This document shows positions 37,369 through 46,409 of a DNA stretch of 64,000 bases, one piece after another; position 1 is the first letter of the stretch; each line of letters begins with the position of its first letter. Under the pieces are notes generated by a model. It had not been told where the DNA came from and made no database searches. It worked only from the letters and a program-made list of their open reading frames with translations. Both the position numbers and the translations under genes were made by a program. Origin of the DNA: Sipunculus nudus (Eukaryota; Annelida; Sipuncula; Golfingiida; Sipunculidae); the NCBI GenBank assembly GCA_026874595.1, contig JAPPUL010000073.1, positions 707,973 through 771,972 of the forward strand. The letters are read 5' to 3'.

Positions 37369-37677
37369 GTGATACACGGACAAAAACCAGCTGCAACACC
37401 AGCTATATTAAATGATATTTACAAAGTGGTGCTCCAAAGAAAAAAAACAAGACCCACGGACTCTTATGTTGCATCGTTATTTGACAAAGGACTTGATTCT
37501 ATATTGAAAAAGCTTATTGAAGAGGCTGGTGAAACTCTTCTCGCAAGCAAGGATGCTTCTAAAGAGGCTATTATACATGAGGTGTCGGATTTGTTTTTTC
37601 ATGCCATCGTTCTTTTGTCTTATCATGAGATTGAACCTAATCTTGTATTTGGTGAGCTTAGAAAGCGCTTTAAGTAA
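37369..37677 (+). CDS. hisE: Phosphoribosyl-ATP diphosphatase (HisE-like)
   Basis: By family, hydrolyses phosphoribosyl-ATP in histidine synthesis. The 102-residue protein carries the all-alpha NTP-pyrophosphohydrolase pattern: RPTDSYVASLFDKGLDSILKKLIEEAGETLLASKD, then HEVSDLFFHAIVLLSYHEI, with Glu and Asp residues placed to bind magnesium. The GTG start lacks a good ribosome binding site (AAGG about 14 bases away). No other his gene is in view; trpE follows by 44 bp. Confidence 0.85.
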   Translation: MIHGQKPAATPAILNDIYKVVLQRKKTRPTDSYVASLFDKGLDSILKKLIEEAGETLLASKDASKEAIIHEVSDLFFHAIVLLSYHEIEPNLVFGELRKRFK

Positions 37678-37721
37678 AGCTTATATTTAGCTAAGTTAGT
37701 TATTTTATAAAGAAAGGCATT

Positions 37722-39284
37722 ATGGAATCATATCTTAGTCTGGATGAGCTTTTTAAGCTTAGTAAGGAATATAATTTAATCCCTATATATAAAGAGTTTA
37801 TAGCAGATTTAGAGACTCCTGTATCCCTTTTTATGAAGCTTTATAAAGATAAAGAATACTCCTTTTTGCTTGATTCTGTAACGGGAGGTGAGAGTATTGG
37901 GCGTTATTCTTTTTTAGGAAGCGATCCTGCAATAATATTTCGTGCCAAATATAATATATGCCAGATTATAGAATACGGAACTAAGCATGAGTTTGAGACA
38001 AAAGATCCAATTGGAAGTCTTAAAAAGATTATAAATCGCTATAAAGCATTCTCCTCAGATGAAATAAAAACATCACCATTTCATGGGGGTGCGGTTGGAT
38101 ACTTTAGTTATGATGCCATACGCATAGTAGAAAAGTTGCCTGACACAAATGAGGACGACCTTAATATCCCGCATATCAACTTCATATTCCCTAAACATAT
38201 AATAAGTCTTGACCACGTAACGCATAAAGTGAGAATAACTTATAATATAGACACAAGGAAATACAAAGATACAAAGTCGCTTAAAGCTGAGTATGAGCAG
38301 GGGAAAAGTACAATAGAATCGCTTTATCTAAGCATTAAAACTCCTCTTCTTTTAAGTGGCAATGAAAAAGAAACTAAAAAACCATCAGAAGAAGAAATAG
38401 AACAAGATATAGAAGAAGATATAAAACAAGTTGTATCAAAAGCCTCGTTTACGGAGACTGAGTATAAAGCGGCAGTTAGGAAGGCCAAGGAGTATATTAT
38501 ACAAGGAGATATATTCCAAGTACAAATATCAAGGCGGCTTGAACACACACTAAAGGGAATAGACCATTTTACAATATATAGGGCTTTGCGCTCAATAAAC
38601 CCCTCCCCTTACTTGTTCTATCTTAAATTTAACGACATAGAAATAATAGGCTCATCGCCTGAACTACTTGTCAAGAAGGAAGGGAATAAGGTAATAGCAC
38701 GTCCTATTGCAGGGACACGAGGACGAGGGAAGACTAAAGAGTATGAGAGGAAAATGGAGCTTGAGCTTGCAAGTGATGAAAAAGAGCTTGCTGAGCATAT
38801 CATGCTTGTGGACCTTGGTAGGAATGATCTTGGGCGAGTATGTAAGTTTGGTAGTGTTAAGCTTGCACATGATGGGCTTAAAGAAAAACTTATGTATGCA
38901 GAAAAATACTCACATGTAATACACTTGGTCTCGGAGATAGAAGGAATATTAAAAGATGATAAAGATATGTTCGATTTATTTTTGTCCTCGTTTCCAGCCG
39001 GCACCTTAACCGGAGCACCTAAAATAAGGGCAATGGAGATAATAGAGGAACTTGAGCCGGTAAAACGCGGTCTTTATGGAGGAGGGGTTGCCTATTTTGG
39101 TTTTAATGGAGATATGGACAGTTGCATAATAATAAGGACGGTAGTGATAAAGGATGACAAGGCCTACATACAAACAGCAGGCGGCGTCGTGTACGATTCT
39201 AAAGAAGAGCTTGAATTCTTAGAAACTAAAAATAAGGCAAAGGCAATGCTTAAGGCAATATCTCTTTCCTATAAAATGTCATAA
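37722..39284 (+). CDS. trpE: Anthranilate synthase component I
   Basis: Converts chorismate to anthranilate with a glutamine amidotransferase partner, not in this window. The 520-residue protein has the TrpE N-terminal domain (FLLDSVTGGESIGRYSFLGSDP) and the chorismate-binding domain with QVQISRRLEHTL, IARPIAGTRGRGKT, MLVDLGRNDLGRV, and AGTLTGAPKIRAMEIIEELEP. A Lys/Glu-rich stretch (about 215-235) links them. TrpE rather than PabB is favoured by length and N-terminus. AAAGGCATT precedes the ATG. Confidence 0.92.
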   Translation: MESYLSLDELFKLSKEYNLIPIYKEFIADLETPVSLFMKLYKDKEYSFLLDSVTGGESIGRYSFLGSDPAIIFRAKYNICQIIEYGTKHEFETKDPIGSLKKIINRYKAFSSDEIKTSPFHGGAVGYFSYDAIRIVEKLPDTNEDDLNIPHINFIFPKHIISLDHVTHKVRITYNIDTRKYKDTKSLKAEYEQGKSTIESLYLSIKTPLLLSGNEKETKKPSEEEIEQDIEEDIKQVVSKASFTETEYKAAVRKAKEYIIQGDIFQVQISRRLEHTLKGIDHFTIYRALRSINPSPYLFYLKFNDIEIIGSSPELLVKKEGNKVIARPIAGTRGRGKTKEYERKMELELASDEKELAEHIMLVDLGRNDLGRVCKFGSVKLAHDGLKEKLMYAEKYSHVIHLVSEIEGILKDDKDMFDLFLSSFPAGTLTGAPKIRAMEIIEELEPVKRGLYGGGVAYFGFNGDMDSCIIIRTVVIKDDKAYIQTAGGVVYDSKEELEFLETKNKAKAMLKAISLSYKMS

Positions 39285-39399
39285 ACATGTCAGAAAGCTA
39301 TTATTAAGCTCATAAATTGCTCTAAACCTGAATATATTTAATATGCTAAAACGTTTGTGGCAAATGCTTTACTTGCTTTACTTTAAAAAAAAAAAGCAA

Positions 39400-39426
39400 C
39401 ATGAGAGCCAAGGAATGGCTCTCATG
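39400..39426 (+). promoter_or_regulatory. Perfect 11-bp hairpin before a strong ribosome binding site
   Basis: CATGAGAGCCA and TGGCTCTCATG pair around an AGGAA loop. On the minus strand it would be followed by a long T-run like a terminator, but no minus-strand gene ends here. On the plus strand it lies 12 bases before GGAGGA and could stabilise an mRNA 5' end. Confidence 0.5.
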
Positions 39427-39452
39427 AAGACAATCAATGGAGGAGAAAAAAA

Positions 39453-39491
39453 ATGAAAACTCTACATGTTATATTAAAACACACGCAATAA
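39453..39491 (+). CDS. 12-codon leader-like frame
   Basis: The ATG is preceded by GGAGGA and an A-run, the best ribosome binding site in the window, yet the frame stops after MKTLHVILKHTQ. It encodes Leu, Val and Ile codons and precedes leuS by 243 bp. It may be a regulatory leader peptide or the truncated start of a decayed exported-protein or flagellin-type gene; neither is proven. Confidence 0.3.
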   Translation: MKTLHVILKHTQ

Positions 39492-39734
39492 AAGAATGTG
39501 TCAAAATAAAAGTTTTTTTTATATAAATAATTAGAGAATTAGTCTACTATACGAAAGAGTTAAGCTCTATACGTAGGATGGATTTGTATTTCCGGATGCG
39601 GCTGACTTAAATACAGCTAATAATAATATCTTAGAAAAGGCAATAAATGTTTTAGATAAAATGCGTTTTGGAAGAAAACTTGTTATTATTTAAAATTCCC
39701 AAAAAACAAATGAAAAAAGAACGAAGGTCTTAAA

Positions 39735-42317
39735 ATGAGCAGTGAATATGATTATAAGGCGTTAGAAGACAAATGGCAAAAGAGGTGGGGGCAAGAAAAG
39801 ATATTTAGTAGTGGCAATATGAGAGAAAAAGGCAATAAATTTTATTGTCTTGAGATGTTCCCCTACCCATCTGGCGAGATTCACATGGGACACGTAAGGA
39901 ACTACGCAATAGGAGACGCAATAGCAAATCTACAAAGGCTACTTGGCAAACAAGTGCTGCATCCAATGGGTTGGGATGCATTTGGGCTACCAGCAGAGAA
40001 CGCAGCATTTGAAAAAGGGATACATCCAAAGGAGTGGACTTATAGTAATATAGAGAAGATGAAGAGTCAATTAAAGAGGTTTGGCTTTTCATACGACTGG
40101 GAGAAAGAACTTATAACATGCGACAAAGAATATTACAAATGGCAGCAAGCATTATTTTTAGAGTTATACGAGCGTGGTTTGATATATAAGAAGGAAGCGC
40201 CGGTTAACTGGTGTCCGAATGACATGACAGTACTTGCAAATGAGCAGGTAGCAAATGGATGTTGCTGGAGGTGCGGAACAGAGATTGAGATAAAGAAGAT
40301 GTCGCAATGGTTTATAAAGATAACAGAGTACGCCGATGAGCTTCTTAGTGGGTATAATGAGCTTGGCAACTGGCCAGAACAAGTGATAACGATGCAAGAG
40401 AACTGGATAGGAAAAAGCTTTGGACTTTATATAAACTTCAAATTGAGAGGAAAAGAGCTTGCAATATTCACAACGCGTCCAGACACAATATACGGAGTAA
40501 GCTTCATGGCGATATCGCCTGAGCATGATTTGATAGATGAGCTAATAGAAGGCAATCCGAGAAAAGGTCAGATAGAGGAGTTTGTAGCTAGGATAATAAA
40601 ACAAGACAGAATAGAAAGGACGCGAGAAGACATAAGCAAAGAGGGGATATTTACAGGAGAGTACGCAGAGAATCCGTTTAATGGAGCTAAAATTCCCTTA
40701 TACATAGCAAATTTTGTATTAGTAGAGTACGGGACAGGGGTGGTTATGGGAGTTCCGGCACATGATAGTAGGGATTTTCTTTTTGCGAAAAAGTACGATA
40801 TACCTATAAATGTGGTGATACAAGCTGAAGAAGGGATGATAGGAAGTAGTTTAGAAGGGGCATATACGAAGTCGGGGATACTAATAAACTCCGATAAATT
40901 TGATGGTATGAGCAGTGAGGACGCAAAGCAGGCGATAATAAAGGAAGCGGAGTTAAAAGGGTATGGAAAAGGGAAGCTAGAGTATAGGCTAAAGGATTGG
41001 CTAATATCAAGACAACGCTACTGGGGCAATCCGATTCCGATAATCTACTGCAAACGCTGCGGGATTGTTCCTGTAGATAAAGAATCACTACCGGTGCTCC
41101 TTCCTGATGATGTAGAGTTTAAAGAACTTGGCAATCCTCTTTCTCACAATGAAAAGTTTCTAAGGACTAAATGTCCAAAGTGCGGTGGGGATGCAAAGCG
41201 TGAGACTGACACAATGGATACCTTTGTATGTTCGTCCTGGTACTTTTTAAGATACTGCAGCCCAAAAGAAGATACAAATATATTAAATAAAGAACTCGTA
41301 GATTATTGGATGAACGTAGACCAATATGTAGGGGGTATAGAACATGCAATATTACATCTTTTATACGCTCGATTTTTTACAAAAGCACTAAACGATCTTG
41401 GCTATACAAGCTATAAAGAACCGTTTAAGAATCTGCTAACACAGGGTATGGTAGTATCGCCGTCCTACTTTTCACAAAAGGCAAGAAGATATTATAGCAA
41501 AGAAGAACTAGCTGGGCATAAAACGTGTCCCGAAACAGGAGAAAAGCTTATAATAAAGCTTGAGAAGATGTCGAAATCGAAGAAGAATGGCGTTGATCCA
41601 AACAACATGTTAGACAAGTACGGAGCAGACACACTAAGGTTGTTCGTACTATTTGCCGCGCCTCCAAAACGAGACCTTGAATGGAGCGAGCGAGGGGTAG
41701 GAGGATGTTCTAAATTTATAAATCGTGTATACAGATTATATTTGTTGTATAGTCAAAAGTCAAAAGGAAGTGATAGAGTAAGCTATAAGCACTTTGAAGA
41801 AAAAATATATCCTACTTTATCAGATAGTTATAAAGAAGTATACCGTAAAATGCATAAAACGATAAAGAAGGTAAGAGAAGATTTCATAGAGAGATATCAG
41901 TTCAACACAGGGATAGCAGCGATAATGGAGTTTATAAACAGTCTATACAGCGTTGAGTATGCAAGTAAAGAGAGTAAGATATTGCTTCGACTAAGCCTTA
42001 TGGCAGTAACAAAACTACTAGGCCCGATAACACCGCATCTATCTGAGGAATTGCATGAAAAACTAGGCGGGGAGGGTAGTGTTTTTGGCAGCGGATTTAT
42101 AAATTACAATAAAGTGTTTGTCAAAAAAGATAATATAACTTATGTTTTTCAAGTGAACGGGAAGGTACGGGCACGAGAGACATTACCGGCAGACATTAAT
42201 GAGGATGGACTAAAGCAAGCAGTGTTTAATAATGAAGTAATAATGAAGTGGATAGGACAAAATAGCGTAAAGAAGGTTATAGTAGTAAAAAACAAGCTTG
42301 TGAACGTCGTAATATAG
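39735..42317 (+). CDS. leuS: Leucyl-tRNA synthetase
   Basis: Charges tRNA-Leu. 860 residues, the usual bacterial length. MFPYPSGEIHMGHVRNYAIGD carries the HIGH motif at residues 50-53 and KLEKMSKSKKNGVDP the KMSKS loop at about 612-616. The editing domain has TTRPDTIYG and GTGVVMGVPAHDSRD, and the leucine-specific insertion precedes KMSKS. Two Cys-pair motifs (CPNDM/CCWRCG, KCPKCGG) suggest zinc sites. It heads a tight cluster: a lipoprotein gene begins 5 bp after its stop and mutS2 comes next. Confidence 0.97.
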   Translation: MSSEYDYKALEDKWQKRWGQEKIFSSGNMREKGNKFYCLEMFPYPSGEIHMGHVRNYAIGDAIANLQRLLGKQVLHPMGWDAFGLPAENAAFEKGIHPKEWTYSNIEKMKSQLKRFGFSYDWEKELITCDKEYYKWQQALFLELYERGLIYKKEAPVNWCPNDMTVLANEQVANGCCWRCGTEIEIKKMSQWFIKITEYADELLSGYNELGNWPEQVITMQENWIGKSFGLYINFKLRGKELAIFTTRPDTIYGVSFMAISPEHDLIDELIEGNPRKGQIEEFVARIIKQDRIERTREDISKEGIFTGEYAENPFNGAKIPLYIANFVLVEYGTGVVMGVPAHDSRDFLFAKKYDIPINVVIQAEEGMIGSSLEGAYTKSGILINSDKFDGMSSEDAKQAIIKEAELKGYGKGKLEYRLKDWLISRQRYWGNPIPIIYCKRCGIVPVDKESLPVLLPDDVEFKELGNPLSHNEKFLRTKCPKCGGDAKRETDTMDTFVCSSWYFLRYCSPKEDTNILNKELVDYWMNVDQYVGGIEHAILHLLYARFFTKALNDLGYTSYKEPFKNLLTQGMVVSPSYFSQKARRYYSKEELAGHKTCPETGEKLIIKLEKMSKSKKNGVDPNNMLDKYGADTLRLFVLFAAPPKRDLEWSERGVGGCSKFINRVYRLYLLYSQKSKGSDRVSYKHFEEKIYPTLSDSYKEVYRKMHKTIKKVREDFIERYQFNTGIAAIMEFINSLYSVEYASKESKILLRLSLMAVTKLLGPITPHLSEELHEKLGGEGSVFGSGFINYNKVFVKKDNITYVFQVNGKVRARETLPADINEDGLKQAVFNNEVIMKWIGQNSVKKVIVVKNKLVNVVI

Positions 42318-42321
42318 TGTT

Positions 42322-43443
42322 ATGAAAAAACCGATATTAATATTCGTACTACTTTTAACGCTAAATTTCATAACGCGTTGTGGCAATGAAACTAAAAACA
42401 AGCCAGAAAAGAGCGAAAAAGGGATACCACTACCAAAGGGCCCAATAAATACCTTTACGGTGGTAGATTATAAAGGTGATGAGACAGAAGCTGTAGCTCC
42501 ATCTACTAAGAAAAAATCTACTGAGACAAAAGAAAATACCAAAAAAGAAAATACCAAAAAAGAGAAGAAATGGAAAAGATCAAGTAAAGAAGCTGAAGAG
42601 GTTTTAGATAAGTCTAAAAAAGGTGCTAAACCAAATCTCAAAGATAAAATAATAAAGAATAAGGTACGGAAAATAAACTTAGACATACCTAGTGGCTTGA
42701 TAGCGAATAAGTATATAAAGAATCTGCACTCAGGGGAGATTAATCTAATAAGAGCCAAAATATATGCAAAATATGGTTATGATTTTTATAGTGTATGGGG
42801 AAAAAACTTTTATAAGTCAAAATATGGCTATATATCAAAGGCAAGCAATAAAGTATATAAGAGGTTAAACAGAGTAGACAAAGCCAATGAAGATAAACTA
42901 AAAGCGCAACTGATAAAGAATTACAAAAGGAGCCTCAAACTATATTATCCGATTTATACAGGACACATATTGCGTGAGATAAATTACAGTAAAGTACGCC
43001 AAAAATACTTTGAAGATATAAAAGATTTAAATCCGGTAGTGCCAGAAGGTTTACCGAGAACGAGATTTGGGATATCAAAACCAAAGTTTGGCAAACAAAT
43101 AAGAAGAACGTCTTGGGAATTGCTAATAAAGGGGCATAAGAATTTTAATGCCTTAAAAATACCCTTAAATAGGGAACGAGTATATCTTGTTCTCTATTAT
43201 TATAGAAGCAGTAAAATAAAATATATAGTAGGCTACGATGCATTTGTCGGACACATAGGCCCTCAGGATGCAAAACATTTTTCATTTTATGATTTTAAAG
43301 GTGCACTACGTCGTCATATATCTATTGGAACGCAGGAGGTGTATGAAAGTGATTATATGTATAAAGACGGCAAGATGGACAGGATAATAGAGCAGATAAT
43401 AAATGATAAAAGCATAAAAGTTAACATATATAAGATAAACTAA
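42322..43443 (+). CDS. Lipoprotein with YARHG domain
   Basis: 373 residues. The N-terminus MKKPILIFVLLLTLNFITRC ends in a lipobox-like site with Cys at residue 20, so it is probably a membrane-anchored lipoprotein. A Lys/Glu/Thr-rich linker (about 50-100) is encoded partly by a short repeat (KENTKKENTKKEK). The segment SGEINLIRAKIYAKYGYDFYSVWGKNFYKSKYG at about 137-170 matches the YARHG extracellular domain. The C-terminal 150 residues are not recognised. It lies tightly between leuS and mutS2. Confidence 0.78.
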   Translation: MKKPILIFVLLLTLNFITRCGNETKNKPEKSEKGIPLPKGPINTFTVVDYKGDETEAVAPSTKKKSTETKENTKKENTKKEKKWKRSSKEAEEVLDKSKKGAKPNLKDKIIKNKVRKINLDIPSGLIANKYIKNLHSGEINLIRAKIYAKYGYDFYSVWGKNFYKSKYGYISKASNKVYKRLNRVDKANEDKLKAQLIKNYKRSLKLYYPIYTGHILREINYSKVRQKYFEDIKDLNPVVPEGLPRTRFGISKPKFGKQIRRTSWELLIKGHKNFNALKIPLNRERVYLVLYYYRSSKIKYIVGYDAFVGHIGPQDAKHFSFYDFKGALRRHISIGTQEVYESDYMYKDGKMDRIIEQIINDKSIKVNIYKIN

Positions 43444-43447
43444 AATT

Positions 43448-45859
43448 ATGGACTTTGCAGTAAAGGAACATCTAGACTGGTCCTACATAGAGCAAGGCTT
43501 AAAAAGCCACTCAATTCTAGAAAACGAATCAAAAGACAAAGTTATAAAACTAACAATGTATAAGGACAAAGCTAAGTTGGAATGTGCTTTAGAGGAACTT
43601 GAGGAGGCAAGATTATACCTTGAAGGACACGGAGATATAGAAGGGCTTAAAATATACGACATTAAAGAGTATCTTAAGTCCTGCACAAAAGAAAACAGTT
43701 ATCTAGAAAGCAAAGATTTATTAAAGATAGGAAAAACGCTATCAAGTGCCCGCAAGATATATAGTAATATAAAAAAGAGTGAAACTAAAACAACTTTACT
43801 AAAGAAAGTGGTTTTGGAATTTAATAGTCAATCAGAACTTGAGAGGCTAATAAATAATAGTATAGACAAAGAAGGCAAAATAAAGTACGGAGCAAATGAA
43901 CAACTTACAAACCTTAAAGACTCTATAAGACATGAGAGGAAAAGCCTAGAAGATAAATTATCTAAAATGCTAGATAACAAATGGTTAAAAGAGATTATAC
44001 AGGATAAGATAGTAACAAAGCGTCATAATAGATATGTAATACCGATAAAGGAAGAACTAAGAAGTGATTTTAAAGGAATAATAATAGACAAATCAAATAG
44101 TGAACAAACAGTGTTTATGGAGCCTTATGTAGCAATAGAAGATAATAATAAACTTCTAATGCTAAATAAAAGCTTAGAAGCGGAGAAAATAAACTTACTA
44201 AAGAACCTAAGTAGCATACTAAAAGCAGAGAAATCTAATTTAGAAAGTCTTTTAGAGGGTCTAAAACATTTCAATACAATATGGAGCAAAGCAAAGCTTT
44301 GTATAGAGCTAAATTGCACAAAGCCGGATATAAACACTAGCGGCTATTTTAATATAGTAGGAGCAAGGCATCCTCTACTCGGCGAGAAGGCAAGTCCAAT
44401 TAATCTAGTTTTAGGAAAAGAGTATAATATACTAATACTAACAGGGCCAAATGCAGCAGGCAAGAGCTTAGCATTAAAGACTTTGGGACTTATGGTTTTA
44501 ATGTGCTTACATGGACTTGGCATTCCGGCAGATAAAGGTAGTATGATATCTCTAGTAGACAATATATTTATAGAGATAGGAGATAAACAAGATATAGATA
44601 AGGGATTATCAAGCTTTTCGGGACATATAAGCAGTATAAGCAAGATATTAAAACAAGCATCTAAAGAGAGTTTGGTATTAATAGACGAACTTGCCTTAGG
44701 CACTGACCCTGCTGAAGGAAATGCTCTGGCTTTAGCCATACTCCAGGAGTTTAAGCTAATTAAATCTAAAACATTAATTACAACACATTATAAATCCTTT
44801 CATGAATATAGTCTATTGAATGAGGAGGCTTATAAAGCAAGTAAGTTAATGCATGCTTCTTGCCTAGTATATAGATCTGAAGACGATACATTTGGAGCTG
44901 TTAATAATAAAACTGTTAATAATAAAGCAAACTATAAATTAGTATATGGCAAGGTAGCAAAAAGTGATGCTTTGGCTTTAGCTAAGTTAATGGGTTTAGA
45001 AGATAAGATACTATCTCGTGCACATGAGTTTTTAGAGGGCGAACTATCAAATAATGACAAGCTAATTGAGAAGCTAATTGACTTTAAAAGCGATTTAGAA
45101 GAAAAGAAAGCACAATATAATAAAATGCTTTCTCAAGTTAAAGATAAAGAGATTAAGCTAAAAGCTAAAGAGCAGAGGCTACAAAAAAGAGAGCTTAGTT
45201 TAAAAGAAAACATAATAAATAAAGAACTTAGAATACTTAAGGATATTAGGAAAGAGGCACTTGCTAAGTTCAAAGAAATATCTAAATTACATGAGAAATT
45301 ACATGAGAATGAAACTGCTAAGACAAAGTTACAGGGTATAGAAAACAGTTTTGTTAAAGTTAAGAAGTTTAAAGATGCATTAAAAGTAAAAGATATAAGC
45401 GAAAAGGAAGATAATGAAACTTTACATCAAGGGGATATAGTAATAATACCAAAACTTAATAAAAAGGGCAAGGTATTAAATGTAGATAAAAAGAGAGTTA
45501 TAGTCGATGTTAATTCCTTAAAGATAGGATTTCCAAAAGAAGATGTTAAAAGGGCTAAAGAGCAAGAAGATAAAGCAAAAGAAGAGGTAATAACTTATTC
45601 AAAAGATATAAATTCCCCGCCATATGAGTTAAACATTATAGGTCGTGATTCAGAGAGTGCTACAAAGCTCACAAACAAATATATAGAAAACTTAAGTGCT
45701 TACAATAGGGAATATGGCAAGATTATTCATGGCTTTGGGAAAGGTATTTTAAGAAATGCTATTATAAACATTTTAAAAGAACATAAATTAATAAAAGATT
45801 TTAGTAATAGTAATAAAAATCATGGCGGACTTGGGGTTACTCTCTTTACATTAAAATAG
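43448..45859 (+). CDS. mutS2: MutS2 family protein (ATPase and Smr endonuclease)
   Basis: MutS2 lacks the mismatch-recognition domain of MutS and acts on recombination or stalled-ribosome structures. The 803-residue protein has the clamp/lever helices, the Walker A LTGPNAAGKSLALKTLG at about residue 331, the motif LALGTDPAEGNALALAIL, TLITTHYKSFHEYS, a long coiled coil (about 530-640), a KOW-like segment (GDIVIIPKLNKKGKVLNVD), and the C-terminal Smr nuclease domain with HGFGKGILR. The gene starts 4 bp after the lipoprotein stop and ends 4 bp before the convergent aroK. Confidence 0.95.
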   Translation: MDFAVKEHLDWSYIEQGLKSHSILENESKDKVIKLTMYKDKAKLECALEELEEARLYLEGHGDIEGLKIYDIKEYLKSCTKENSYLESKDLLKIGKTLSSARKIYSNIKKSETKTTLLKKVVLEFNSQSELERLINNSIDKEGKIKYGANEQLTNLKDSIRHERKSLEDKLSKMLDNKWLKEIIQDKIVTKRHNRYVIPIKEELRSDFKGIIIDKSNSEQTVFMEPYVAIEDNNKLLMLNKSLEAEKINLLKNLSSILKAEKSNLESLLEGLKHFNTIWSKAKLCIELNCTKPDINTSGYFNIVGARHPLLGEKASPINLVLGKEYNILILTGPNAAGKSLALKTLGLMVLMCLHGLGIPADKGSMISLVDNIFIEIGDKQDIDKGLSSFSGHISSISKILKQASKESLVLIDELALGTDPAEGNALALAILQEFKLIKSKTLITTHYKSFHEYSLLNEEAYKASKLMHASCLVYRSEDDTFGAVNNKTVNNKANYKLVYGKVAKSDALALAKLMGLEDKILSRAHEFLEGELSNNDKLIEKLIDFKSDLEEKKAQYNKMLSQVKDKEIKLKAKEQRLQKRELSLKENIINKELRILKDIRKEALAKFKEISKLHEKLHENETAKTKLQGIENSFVKVKKFKDALKVKDISEKEDNETLHQGDIVIIPKLNKKGKVLNVDKKRVIVDVNSLKIGFPKEDVKRAKEQEDKAKEEVITYSKDINSPPYELNIIGRDSESATKLTNKYIENLSAYNREYGKIIHGFGKGILRNAIINILKEHKLIKDFSNSNKNHGGLGVTLFTLK

Positions 45860-45863
45860 ACGC

Positions 45864-46409
45864 TTATATCATTTTCTTAGACTTTATAAAATCTATAATA
45901 AGCTCAACACACTCATAAGCATCATAAGAAGATGTGTCAATAATAATATCTTTAAGCTCTTTATAATATCTATCCCGCTCTTTTAACTTATACGTTATCT
46001 CGTCCTTTAACGATTTGTCCGTTAAGGCGGGTCTTACTCCCGCTTCCTTATACATGTCATTACAAAGCCTTTTATATATGTCTTGCTCACTTGCTTCAAG
46101 TAGTATATTATAACCATGCTCTTTTAATAATACTCTATTCCTTTCTCTAACTACTATACCCCCACCAGTCGATAATATTATAGGGCTTTTAAGCTTACAA
46201 AGTCTTTCAAGTACTTCACTCTCTATATCACGAAAACCTTCCTCCCCAATCTCTCTAAATATATCTAATACGCTCTTTTTATACTCCCTTACTATATAAT
46301 CATCTGTATCATAAAACAAAAAACCCAAAAGACGACCCTTAAGAATACCACCCAGAGTACTCTTGCCTACCCCCCTGTACCCTAGCAGATTTATATGCCT
46401 ACGGTACAT
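45864..46409 (-). CDS. aroK: Shikimate kinase
   Basis: Phosphorylates shikimate, the step before EPSP synthase (aroA at 17.8 kb). The 181-residue P-loop protein has INLLGYRGVGKSTLGG (Walker A), FYDTDDYI (substrate Asp), FRDIESEVLERL, and ILSTGGGIVVRERNR, all typical. Its start overlaps the end of the upstream TPR gene by 11 bp, so translation is probably coupled. Confidence 0.93.
   Translation of the reverse strand: MYRRHINLLGYRGVGKSTLGGILKGRLLGFLFYDTDDYIVREYKKSVLDIFREIGEEGFRDIESEVLERLCKLKSPIILSTGGGIVVRERNRVLLKEHGYNILLEASEQDIYKRLCNDMYKEAGVRPALTDKSLKDEITYKLKERDRYYKELKDIIIDTSSYDAYECVELIIDFIKSKKMI

Larger units (their letters stand above)
39285..39734. other. Intergenic region between trpE and leuS
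   Basis: 450 bp with unusual structure: a run of A residues, an 11-bp hairpin (39400-39426), a strong ribosome binding site and a 12-codon frame (39453-39491). The direct repeats CTATACG (39546, 39564 region) follow, then a start-less open frame from about 39580 to 39692 ending AINVLDKMRFGRKLVII. It may be the remains of a well-expressed gene. Confidence 0.5.

Noticed and set aside
39400-39426. Terminator for a minus-strand transcript
   Set aside because: The T-run is correctly placed for the minus strand, but no minus-strand gene lies upstream of it for over 2 kb.
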